Origin: Clostridiaceae bacterium OM02-2AC
GTDB lineage: Bacteria; Bacillota_I; Bacilli_A; Erysipelotrichales; Erysipelotrichaceae
Direction: 5' to 3'
Length of the DNA: 64,000 nt
NCBI GenBank assembly: GCA_003481775.1
Contig: QULU01000025.1
Location: 7,880 to 71,879, forward strand
Below the pieces are notes generated by a model, which was not told the DNA's origin, ran no database searches, and saw only the letters and a list, made by a program, of their open reading frames with translations. Positions 8,662 through 16,223 of the stretch are shown one piece after another. Positions within the stretch are counted from its first letter, which is position 1, and each line of letters starts with the position of its first letter. Both the position numbers and the translations under genes were made by a program.

Positions 8662-10061
8662 TGAAGCGTTTCAATGAATTTGTCAAACGGCTGTCACTGA
8701 CACAGCAGCTGTTTGCATTGATCTTTTTCTTTGTGACATTTTTTGCGGTGTTTTTCTTTGTCTATATCAACGGCAATGTTACAACGGTGATTCGTGAACA
8801 GATGTACGGTACACTGGATTCCACGCTGCAAAGCTGGGCAATAAGCGACGATACCAGTGATGAGCAGCGGCAGCTGATCAATTCTGCAGCCGGTATTGAT
8901 ATTTTTATGGTGCGGGTAAACAGGACGCTGGATGGTACAACGCATGTCACGCTGGCAGGAAAGAATACCTCGGATATGGATTTGGAAAGTACAGAATGGA
9001 AATCCATTGCACAGGACATTCTGAATGTCAATGCCCGCTATACAGCAGGGGATAAGATTCATCATGGTATCGTGAAGAAGGTCAGTGGAGATCGGGATGC
9101 CTACTACAGTATTTACAAGGTGGCGGATGACCAGCTGCTGGTTAGCAAGATGTACAGTGATAATATGGGCAAGCTGGAAAACTCTCTGATCAACAGTGTT
9201 GTCTATATCACCGTCATTGTTGTCGGATTCTTCTTCATCATTATGATGATGTGGGTATTGACACTGATTCATCCTTTGAATCAGATACGTAACTACATCG
9301 AGCGTGTCAAGCTTGGCAAGGATGCGGATTTGCGTGTAAACCGTCGTGACGAGATCGGTGAGCTGGCGGATGCACTTGTGAGTATGCGGGAAGAGCTGCG
9401 TAAGCAGGAAAAGACGAAGGAAGAAATGATACACAATATTTCGCATGACCTGAAAACGCCGATTGCGACAATCAAAAGCTATGGAGAAAGCATCAAGGAT
9501 GGCATTTATCCCTATGATACACTGGAGAAAAGTGTCGATGTTATTATTGAAAATGCAGACCGTCTCGAACAGAAGGTACATTCTCTGCTGTTCATGAATC
9601 GCGTGGAATATCTGATTTCCCAGGATTGTGAGGGGATCGGCTCCAATATGGAGGAAATCGTGGAAACAGTTGTACAGAACACCAGATTCATCCGTTCGGA
9701 TATTCAGATTCTGACAGATCTGGAGGAGGTTTATTTTGACGGACTGGCAGAGCCGTGGCGTGTTGTTGTGGAGAATATCATAGAAAACGCGCTGCGCTAT
9801 GCGAAAACTACGATTGATATTCATCTGAGCGAGGAGGAGGGTCTGACGATTTCCAATGACGGACCTTGTATGGATGAGGATCGTCTGAAGGTGCTGTTTA
9901 AGCCATATGAAATGGGCAAGGGTGGAAAATTCGGCCTTGGTCTGTCGATTGTGGCAAAGGTAGTCAGTGCCAACGGTTATGAGGTTGTCGGTGAAAATAT
10001 GGCTGAGGGTGTAATCTTCCGTATCTATAAGCCGAAAAAGCCGGTGAAAAAAGGAAGATAG
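8661..10061 (+). CDS. membrane sensor histidine kinase
   Basis: A 466-residue kinase partner of the preceding regulator. Two transmembrane helices (about residues 15-37 and 175-200) bracket an extracellular sensor region of ~135 residues; a HAMP linker (PLNQIRNYIERVK) leads into the dimerisation helix with the H box HNISHDLKTPIA (His262), followed by the N box (ENIIENALRYA) and a glycine box (GKFGLGLSIV). The usual G1 DxGxG is reduced to SNDGPCMDEDR, as in many Firmicute kinases. The extracellular region has no recognised domain, so the stimulus is unknown. It ends the operon; a terminator follows at 10099-10129. Confidence 0.92.
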   Translation: MKRFNEFVKRLSLTQQLFALIFFFVTFFAVFFFVYINGNVTTVIREQMYGTLDSTLQSWAISDDTSDEQRQLINSAAGIDIFMVRVNRTLDGTTHVTLAGKNTSDMDLESTEWKSIAQDILNVNARYTAGDKIHHGIVKKVSGDRDAYYSIYKVADDQLLVSKMYSDNMGKLENSLINSVVYITVIVVGFFFIIMMMWVLTLIHPLNQIRNYIERVKLGKDADLRVNRRDEIGELADALVSMREELRKQEKTKEEMIHNISHDLKTPIATIKSYGESIKDGIYPYDTLEKSVDVIIENADRLEQKVHSLLFMNRVEYLISQDCEGIGSNMEEIVETVVQNTRFIRSDIQILTDLEEVYFDGLAEPWRVVVENIIENALRYAKTTIDIHLSEEEGLTISNDGPCMDEDRLKVLFKPYEMGKGGKFGLGLSIVAKVVSANGYEVVGENMAEGVIFRIYKPKKPVKKGR

Positions 10062-10098
10062 CTGTGTGGCTGCTGGAAAGATACGAAAAGCAAACATT

Positions 10099-10129
10099 GG
10101 GAGAGCTTGAAATTAGCCTCCCTTTTTTT
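10099..10129 (+). terminator. terminator of the two-component operon
   Basis: GGGAG/CTCCC stem extended by GC/GC across a one-base bulge (10099-10122) followed by seven T residues. Confidence 0.65.
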
Positions 10130-10486
10130 ATTGCTATATGTCGAAAGGAGGATGCCATCCATTTATTTGCATGGTAGAAAAATTGTGGAAGGGTGAGAGG
10201 ATACATGTTCAATGCTAAAAAATATCCCATTTATCGGCAGCTTCAAGAGCTTGTATATAATTTAGTCTCGGTATGCTTTGAAGACCGTGTGCTTCTAATT
10301 ATAGAAAGGATCGCACCTTGGATAGCGGCAGAGCTTTTTATGTGTCCTCTGCTTACCGGCTGTAAATATTCACAGTATATTGTTACTTGTTAAAGGATGT
10401 GCAGGGATGACCGCCTTGTGCACAGGTATGCTTTCTCGGTAGCTGTCCGAAAAAGGGGATTACAGCGGCTGATTTCGCTAAGGCAT
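10130..10486. other. intergenic region with no supported gene
   Basis: About 360 bases between convergent transcripts. A 63-codon frame (10205-10393) has a weak GAGAGG site but unconvincing composition, so I leave it uncalled. Confidence 0.4.
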
Positions 10487-10512
10487 AAAAAAAACCGCAG
10501 CATGATGCGGTT
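10487..10512 (-). terminator. terminator of the sulfatase gene, overlapping its stop codon
   Basis: Read on the minus strand, AACCGCA/TGCGGTT arms (10493-10499 and 10506-10512) are followed by eight T residues. The upstream arm uses two bases of the TAA stop. Confidence 0.8.
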
Positions 10513-11968
10513 AGTAATCATGAACATTTTGCAGGAGGTCCTGTGGCCTGCGGCAGATCAGCCTTGTGCCGTCGCTGTATCCCTCTTCGCGATCCTGCAG
10601 CTTTTGAATGAGAATATCACGAAGCTGTGCGATGCGTGTCTGATATTTCACATCCTGTATGGCATTGTGTGTTTCCTGCGGATCCTGACGCAGATCAAAG
10701 TATTGTTCCTCTCCGGTTTCACTGTACCAGATGAATTTATCCTGCTCTGTGACGATGTAATGATTGGAGAGCTTATCATGAAAGCTGTGCTCTCCATGCA
10801 AATAGCTTCGTACAGCTTCCGCTTCCTGTAGGATACAGCGCTTTAAGGAGCTGCCATCCACGGTTTCAGGAATCGGCAGGTTACACAGGTCCAGCAGGGT
10901 CGGCATGACGTCGCGCAGCTCTGTGATGCCGTTAACGGTATGTGGTACGATATCTGCGATATTTTTTCCGATATGCAGCAGGAACGGAATATGGATGCTT
11001 CCTTCATATGGAAAGACCTTGCGCCATAAAGAATGGTCAAACAGCATCTCTCCATGATCACTGGTAAACAAAATGATCGTATTGTCATAGCTGCCATCTT
11101 CCTTCAGCGCTGTCAGAATGCGCCCCAGCTGATGATCGACATGGGTGATTGCTGCATAATAGCCGGCCATGGCATCCTTACGCATAGCGGCATCACAGCA
11201 TCCGTAAATGGAGTCTGAAATTCTGCCAGCCAAACCATTACCATTTTGGCAATCCCAGTCACCGCTTGCCGGTGAGCGCAGGTCTTTGTCCTTATACATA
11301 TCAAAATATGCTTTTGGAGGGTCTAAGGGCTGATGCGGACGAACAAAGGAGGACATGAGGAAAAATGGTCTGGTGCGATCTCGTGTTTTTAAAAAGCGTA
11401 TACTTTTATCAGCCACCCAGTTGGTCGGATGCAGGCGTTCCTCGTATATCCAGGGATGCGTCACCCAGGAATTGCATTCCGCACCACTTGCATTGATGTC
11501 TGCGTCTTCCCCCAGCGCATTGCGCAGCTCCTGTAAATAATCATCGCTGACGTCCTGATGCATCCAATGGGGGATATGCAGATTGCGATAACAGCGCAGA
11601 TAGCCGTCATGAAGCTGCAGTCCCTGAAAACCGCAGGTGAGTCTGGGCGGATGTACATGCATCTTTCCTATGCATTGTGTCTGATAGCCGTTGTTTGAAA
11701 ATTCCTCCGCCATGTAATGCTGATAGCGCCATTCCACCTCATCAAGATAGCCGACACGTCCATGTCGTTCCTGGCTTCTGCCTGTCATAAGGGCAGCGCG
11801 GGCAGGGATACAGCTTGGCGTGGCGGAATAAGCATGAGAGAAAAAGACGCCGTCCGCTGCCAGGGAATCTAAATACGGGGTTTTTACATCCGGATGATTC
11901 GCAAAGGATAAAGCATCTCCGCGAAACTGATCGCAGACGACTAATAATACGTTCATATTCTGTTTCAT
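10511..11968 (-). CDS. S1-family sulfatase, Cys type
   Basis: A 485-residue arylsulfatase-like hydrolase. The metal-binding start VLLVVCDQFRGDAL and the signature PSCIPARAALMTGR are clear; the Cys at residue 53 in C-x-P-x-R would be converted to formylglycine by an anaerobic sulfatase-maturating enzyme, which is not encoded in this window. A second metal site appears in FTSDHGEMLFDHSLW. There is no signal peptide, so the enzyme probably acts in the cytosol on imported sulfated sugars. The start at 11968 follows GAAGGTG. A phosphonate monoester hydrolase shares this signature and is the main alternative. Its closeness to the GH112 operon suggests a role on sulfated mucin glycans (inference). 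Confidence 0.85.
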   Translation of the reverse strand: MKQNMNVLLVVCDQFRGDALSFANHPDVKTPYLDSLAADGVFFSHAYSATPSCIPARAALMTGRSQERHGRVGYLDEVEWRYQHYMAEEFSNNGYQTQCIGKMHVHPPRLTCGFQGLQLHDGYLRCYRNLHIPHWMHQDVSDDYLQELRNALGEDADINASGAECNSWVTHPWIYEERLHPTNWVADKSIRFLKTRDRTRPFFLMSSFVRPHQPLDPPKAYFDMYKDKDLRSPASGDWDCQNGNGLAGRISDSIYGCCDAAMRKDAMAGYYAAITHVDHQLGRILTALKEDGSYDNTIILFTSDHGEMLFDHSLWRKVFPYEGSIHIPFLLHIGKNIADIVPHTVNGITELRDVMPTLLDLCNLPIPETVDGSSLKRCILQEAEAVRSYLHGEHSFHDKLSNHYIVTEQDKFIWYSETGEEQYFDLRQDPQETHNAIQDVKYQTRIAQLRDILIQKLQDREEGYSDGTRLICRRPQDLLQNVHDY

Positions 11969-12082
11969 TTTTTCACCTTCTACCCGTTCATTATATAGGA
12001 AAGCTGAAAAAAAGAAAATGTGAAATGAGCGATCCGGCAATTATATGAAAAAACAGGACAAGAAATCTGCAGGGTGTGTGCA

Positions 12083-12484
12083 TCAGGCAGCAGGGTGAAG
12101 CCTTGTGATCGCGGCCTGAATAAAGTCACAGAGAATAAAGCCTGCATAGATGAAGGTCAGTCCGTGAGCGTAGCTGGTGCTGAGCAGCATGGAAAATACA
12201 GGCAGCAGCTGATTCCCACTGATAAAGCTGTAATAGTATAATCCGAGAATGATGAAATTGAAAAGCTCTATCCCATAGCGAAAGCGCGGCTGTATATACT
12301 GGTAACAGCGGTACAGGAGGAACACGGAAATACCGATCAGGGTATAAATTGTGCCGAAGACGATCTGATAGTCAATGAGATCATATGTTTGTGTCATCCT
12401 GTTGTACGCCGCATGAATGGGGGATTGCATAAGCAGAAGCAGGTAAGGATATAGAAGATAATAGAGATAACTGATGTATTTCAT
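12083..12484 (-). CDS. small integral membrane protein, unknown function
   Basis: 133 residues, almost wholly hydrophobic with about four membrane helices (residues 3-20, 38-58, 70-90, 93-123) and aromatic-rich loops. I do not recognise a family. An AGGAGG site 7 bases before the ATG (seen on the minus strand near 12490) supports translation. It lies just upstream of the sulfatase on the same strand, separated by about 115 bases, so the two might be cotranscribed, though there is nothing in the protein to link it to sulfated sugars. Confidence 0.7.
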   Translation of the reverse strand: MKYISYLYYLLYPYLLLLMQSPIHAAYNRMTQTYDLIDYQIVFGTIYTLIGISVFLLYRCYQYIQPRFRYGIELFNFIILGLYYYSFISGNQLLPVFSMLLSTSYAHGLTFIYAGFILCDFIQAAITRLHPAA

Positions 12485-12970
12485 GAAAATTCCTCCTTTC
12501 TCTATCTATAGTATAACATTTTAATAGGATGCAATCGCAAACAGAGGAAGAATTTATCAAAAGGTTCAGGCGCTATGGAGAAGGCGTATCTTTAGTTGCA
12601 GAATAACAAGGGATGTATATGCATACAACAGAGCAAGGGGAGCCCGCTTTTTCTTCTTTATTCTCATTTCCATCATAAAACAGAGGAATGCTGCATCGCT
12701 TTTCCTACATAGCGCAGAGGGAGAATACAGATTTCTAATTTATATATAATTCTTGTATTTTGGCATATTTTGGATGAAATATTTGTATTTTTCAAGAAAT
12801 AGAAGAATATTGTTCTAAATGATGTTTATTTTCTTCGATTTATCTTATATAATTATGGTTGTCTGTGATTGTAAACAAATGTAAGAAATGTTATTTTTGA
12901 AAAGAATTTCAAAATCTTGCATTTTAGCGTTTGAAAAGCAATATCTATAAAAAATAGAACAATATATGCA
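12485..12970. other. AT-rich intergenic region upstream of the glycan ABC operon
   Basis: Nearly 490 bases with strongly AT-rich composition from about 12730 on. No coding frame is supported. It separates the minus-strand membrane gene from the operon promoter at 12971-12999 and may hold further operator sites that I cannot define. Confidence 0.5.
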
Positions 12971-12999
12971 TTGCATAAAACGCTTACATTCAGTAATAT
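12971..12999 (+). promoter_or_regulatory. promoter of the GNB/LNB operon with cre-like site
   Basis: TTGCAT (12971-12976), a 17-base spacer and TAATAT (12994-12999). The spacer carries AAAACGCTTACA; over 12975-12988 the sequence matches the CcpA cre consensus TGWAARCGYTWNCW at 12 of 14 positions. Binding there would block RNA polymerase, giving glucose repression. A LacI-type regulator could use the same sort of site. Confidence 0.6.
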
Positions 13000-13041
13000 T
13001 TAGGTATGGAAAACATATCCAGATGAAGGAGGAAATTCATT

Positions 13042-14376
13042 ATGAAAAAAATGGTAGCACTTGCTTGTGTTGGGTTAATGGCCGCAAGCGTTGTTACAGG
13101 CTGCAGCAGCAAGAAGGATGACGGGTCTTCTAGCGGTGACGGCGAAAAACGTATCGTTAAATTTGATGCGTTCTCTGGAGGAAACGGTGAAGAAGTTTGG
13201 AAGGAAATGGCAGCAGCGTTTGAAAAGAAAAATCCAGATGTTAAGGTAGAGCTTCGTTTTGAAAAGGACTTACCAGCAGTTCTGAACAAAGAAAACAGCA
13301 AAGGGGAATATTCTGATATCGTCTACTACAATCTGGGACAGCAGAGTCAGTTTACAGAAACGCAGCTGAACAGCAAAAAGGTGGAAGACATCTCTGATGT
13401 ATTCGCAGATGAAAACGTGAAGAAAAACATCAACCCGGATTTCGTAAACAACCCGGTATCTCAGTTCTACGGTGACGGCAAGAACTATCTGGCACCAATC
13501 ATGTATACACCTGGTGGTTTATATTACAATGCAAATCTGGTTGGAGAAGGAAAGAAATATGAAATTCCTCAGACCTGGGATGATATGTTCAAGCTTGGTG
13601 ACCAGCTGAAAGAAGAAGGCAAGGTTTCTCTGTTTACGTATGCAACAGCAGGATATCTGGATAACACGATCCTTTCCGTTATTCAGGAAGCCGGCGGACA
13701 GGATCTGCTGAGCAAGCTGCTGAACTACGATTCTGAAGCTTGGAAAACAAAAGAAGGTAAGACAGTTACCGATACGATCGGACGTCTTGTAAAAGATTAC
13801 ATGGAACCAAATACGGTTGCAAATGCTAACGTAAAAGACGGATTTACAAAGAACCAGCAGGCTGTTATCGACGGTAAGGCTCTGTTCATGCCAAACGGAA
13901 GCTGGGTAGTTGGTGAAATGGAAGCTACAACTCCAAAGGATTTCAAATGGGGCGTAAGCGCAGTGCCTGCACTGACAAAAGACGGAAAGAAAGCCATCAC
14001 AACCTTTACAGAACAGTGCTGGATCCCTTCCGAAGCTAAGAACAAGGACGATGCAAAAGCATTCCTGAAATTTATCTATTCTGAAGAAGGCGCAAACATC
14101 ATGCTGAAATACAACTGTGTTGTACCTGTAAACGGTATCACAGACAAGCTGACAGGCGTTAACAAAGAGCTGTATAATGTATACAATGACGAGAATGTTA
14201 CTGCAGTTATCGGCGCATTTGCACCATTTGACTCTGCAGCTATCCCTGATGTAGACATGAAGAAAGTATTATGTTTCACAGCTGATGATATCAATACTGG
14301 TAAGACTACTGCTGAAAAGTGGAACAGTGAATTAGTGAAAACTTGGAAAACGATTAGTGAGCATCCAGTAAAATAA
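13042..14376 (+). CDS. sugar ABC transporter substrate-binding lipoprotein
   Basis: A 444-residue family 1 extracellular solute-binding protein. A lipoprotein signal peptide ends in the lipobox VVTGC (Cys at 21), followed by a Ser/Lys/Asp-rich linker. The body has the usual pattern of the family (VEVKFDAFSGGNGEEVW-like opening, then YLAPIMYTPGGLYYN). It starts an operon with two permeases, a GH112 phosphorylase and an ATPase, so the ligand is very probably galacto-N-biose/lacto-N-biose. GGAGGAAATTC precedes the ATG. A strong stem-loop after the gene (14402-14426) probably raises its expression relative to the permeases, as is common for binding proteins. Codons here are more GCA/AAA/GTA-rich than in neighbours, consistent with high expression. 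Confidence 0.93.
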   Translation: MKKMVALACVGLMAASVVTGCSSKKDDGSSSGDGEKRIVKFDAFSGGNGEEVWKEMAAAFEKKNPDVKVELRFEKDLPAVLNKENSKGEYSDIVYYNLGQQSQFTETQLNSKKVEDISDVFADENVKKNINPDFVNNPVSQFYGDGKNYLAPIMYTPGGLYYNANLVGEGKKYEIPQTWDDMFKLGDQLKEEGKVSLFTYATAGYLDNTILSVIQEAGGQDLLSKLLNYDSEAWKTKEGKTVTDTIGRLVKDYMEPNTVANANVKDGFTKNQQAVIDGKALFMPNGSWVVGEMEATTPKDFKWGVSAVPALTKDGKKAITTFTEQCWIPSEAKNKDDAKAFLKFIYSEEGANIMLKYNCVVPVNGITDKLTGVNKELYNVYNDENVTAVIGAFAPFDSAAIPDVDMKKVLCFTADDINTGKTTAEKWNSELVKTWKTISEHPVK

Positions 14377-14401
14377 ATTTGTGAGCATGATTTATTGAAC
14401 T

Positions 14402-14430
14402 AGCAGTGAGCGAATCGCTCACTGCTTTTT
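14402..14430 (+). terminator. intercistronic hairpin / attenuator
   Basis: Perfect 12-bp arms around a single central base (14402-14413 and 14415-14426), then five T residues, 20 bases before the next gene's ATG. It resembles a partial terminator or a 3' end protector that sets the binding-protein to permease ratio. Confidence 0.7.
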
Positions 14431-14449
14431 AGAAAAGGAGGGTTAAGTA

Positions 14450-15331
14450 ATGAATAAAAAGAAAGCACAGAGAAGATTTGTCTTTGCCTGTCTGGCACCG
14501 GCCGTTATTCTTGTGATTCTCTTTATGGTGATTCCTACCTTCAACGTATTCCGTTACTCTCTGTACGGGAAAACGGGAATCGTCGGCGATGCCCCGTTTG
14601 TAGGATTGAACAATTTTAAAATTTTATTTACCGATTCACGTTTTATTGAATCCATGCAGAACATGATTCTGATCATTGTGATGGTGACGCTGTTTACCGT
14701 TGTACTCGCTGTTCTGTTTGCGACCTTGCTGACCAGGGAAGAATTCAAAGGAAAAAACTTCTTCCGTGTCATCTTCTATATTCCTAATATTTTAAGTATT
14801 GTCGTTATCGCCGGTATCTTCTCGGCAATTTATGCACCTGATAATGGATTGTTAAACAGCTTCCTTGAAATGATCGGTCTTGGTATGCTGCAGAAGCAGT
14901 GGATGGGAGATTCCGGTATCATATTGTATTCCATCATCTTTGCACTGGTATGGCAGGCAATCGGCTACTATATGGTTATGTATATGGCCAGCATGTCATC
15001 GATTCCGGAAAACCTGTATGAAGCGGCTGCTCTGGAAGGGGCAGGAAAGGTAAAACAGTTCTTCATGATTACACTTCCACTCATCTGGAACAATATCCGA
15101 ACGACACTGACCTTCTTCGTTATTTCCACGATCAATCTAAGCTTCATGTTCATTCAGATCAATACGAATGGAGATCTTGGAAGTGAAGTACCGCTGAACT
15201 ATATGTACAACAAGGCATTTGGAGGAAATTATTCCTATGGTATGGCAATCGGTGTCATCACCTTTATCTTCTCCTTCGCCCTGTCCGGTTTACTGAACAA
15301 AATCACAGAACGTGATGTTCTGGAATTCTAG
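14450..15331 (+). CDS. sugar ABC transporter permease (MalF/UgpA type)
   Basis: 293 residues with six predicted membrane helices and the permease EAA loop YEAAALEGAGKVKQFFMITLPL near residues 188-209, which docks on the ATPase. It is the first of two permeases of a CUT1-type importer. It starts 74 bases after the binding-protein gene behind a GGAGGGTTAAGTA site, downstream of the attenuator-like hairpin, and is followed after 12 bases by the second permease. Substrate inferred from the linked GH112 enzyme to be galacto-N-biose/lacto-N-biose. Confidence 0.92.
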   Translation: MNKKKAQRRFVFACLAPAVILVILFMVIPTFNVFRYSLYGKTGIVGDAPFVGLNNFKILFTDSRFIESMQNMILIIVMVTLFTVVLAVLFATLLTREEFKGKNFFRVIFYIPNILSIVVIAGIFSAIYAPDNGLLNSFLEMIGLGMLQKQWMGDSGIILYSIIFALVWQAIGYYMVMYMASMSSIPENLYEAAALEGAGKVKQFFMITLPLIWNNIRTTLTFFVISTINLSFMFIQINTNGDLGSEVPLNYMYNKAFGGNYSYGMAIGVITFIFSFALSGLLNKITERDVLEF

Positions 15332-15343
15332 GAGGTGTGAGCT

Positions 15344-16210
15344 ATGAATAAGAAAAAAATGTCTTCTCATGCCTGGTATAAGATATTCGTCTATGTGGCG
15401 ATGATCGTATTCGCCATCAGCATCATTGTACCGGTTGCCTGGGTATTCCTGTCCAGTGTGAAATCACAGCTGGATCTGGTTGGCGATCCATGGTCCATGC
15501 CGACGCAGTTCCTCTGTAGTAACTTCGTTGATGCGATGGAAAAGGCCCGCATGGGAGAGTATTTCATCAATTCCGTATTTGTTACCGTGCTTGGTCTGAT
15601 TTTCCTGCTGGTGCTGGCACTGCCTGCATCCTACGTTCTGGCAAGATATCCGTTCAAGGGTAAGAAATTCTTCAATGCCTTGTTTATGGCAGGCCTGTTT
15701 GTCAATGTAAATTATATTGTGCTGCCGATTTATCTGATGCTGTTTCAGGCAGATCAGCTGCTCGGTGTGGAGGTATTCCTGAATAATAAGGTCATGCTGG
15801 CATTAGTGAATGCGGCAACCAGTCTTCCGTTTACGATTTATCTGCTGAGCGGCTACTTCAAGACGCTGCCGAAGGCATATGAGGAAGCAGCATTGATTGA
15901 TGGCTGCGGTTATTTCAAGACAATGACGAAGATTATGATTCCAATGGCCAGACCGAGTATCATTACCGTTATTCTGTTCCAGTTCCTGGCGTTCTGGAAT
16001 GAGTATATCATGGCATTTACCCTGATGGATAAGGATAATGCGACACTGGCTGTCGGGTTGAAATTCCTGATGGCAGATCAGCGCTCGCAGGCGAATTACG
16101 GTGTCATGTATGCCGGTCTTGTTATCGTTATGGTACCAACTTTGATTCTGTACATCTGTGTACAGAAGAAACTGACCCAGGGTATGAGCCTTGGAGGTCT
16201 GAAAGATTAG
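15344..16210 (+). CDS. sugar ABC transporter permease (MalG/UgpE type)
   Basis: 288 residues, six membrane helices, with the EAA loop EEAALIDGCGYFKTMTKIMIP around residues 184-204. This is the second CUT1 permease subunit, pairing with the preceding gene. It has a GGAGGTGTGAGCT ribosome site and is 13 bases upstream of the GH112 gene, consistent with one transcript for transport and cleavage. Confidence 0.92.
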   Translation: MNKKKMSSHAWYKIFVYVAMIVFAISIIVPVAWVFLSSVKSQLDLVGDPWSMPTQFLCSNFVDAMEKARMGEYFINSVFVTVLGLIFLLVLALPASYVLARYPFKGKKFFNALFMAGLFVNVNYIVLPIYLMLFQADQLLGVEVFLNNKVMLALVNAATSLPFTIYLLSGYFKTLPKAYEEAALIDGCGYFKTMTKIMIPMARPSIITVILFQFLAFWNEYIMAFTLMDKDNATLAVGLKFLMADQRSQANYGVMYAGLVIVMVPTLILYICVQKKLTQGMSLGGLKD

Positions 16211-16223
16211 GAGTTACACGACT

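Noticed and set aside
8694..10097. 467-codon minus-strand open frame
   Set aside because: Antisense to the histidine kinase gene; no ribosome site and no recognisable domain.
10205..10393. 63-codon frame starting MFNAKKYP
   Set aside because: Weak ribosome site, no recognisable family, hydrophobic tail of non-coding character; left uncalled though not excluded.
10397..10831. 144-codon plus-strand open frame
   Set aside because: Overlaps the sulfatase gene on the other strand and contains its terminator.
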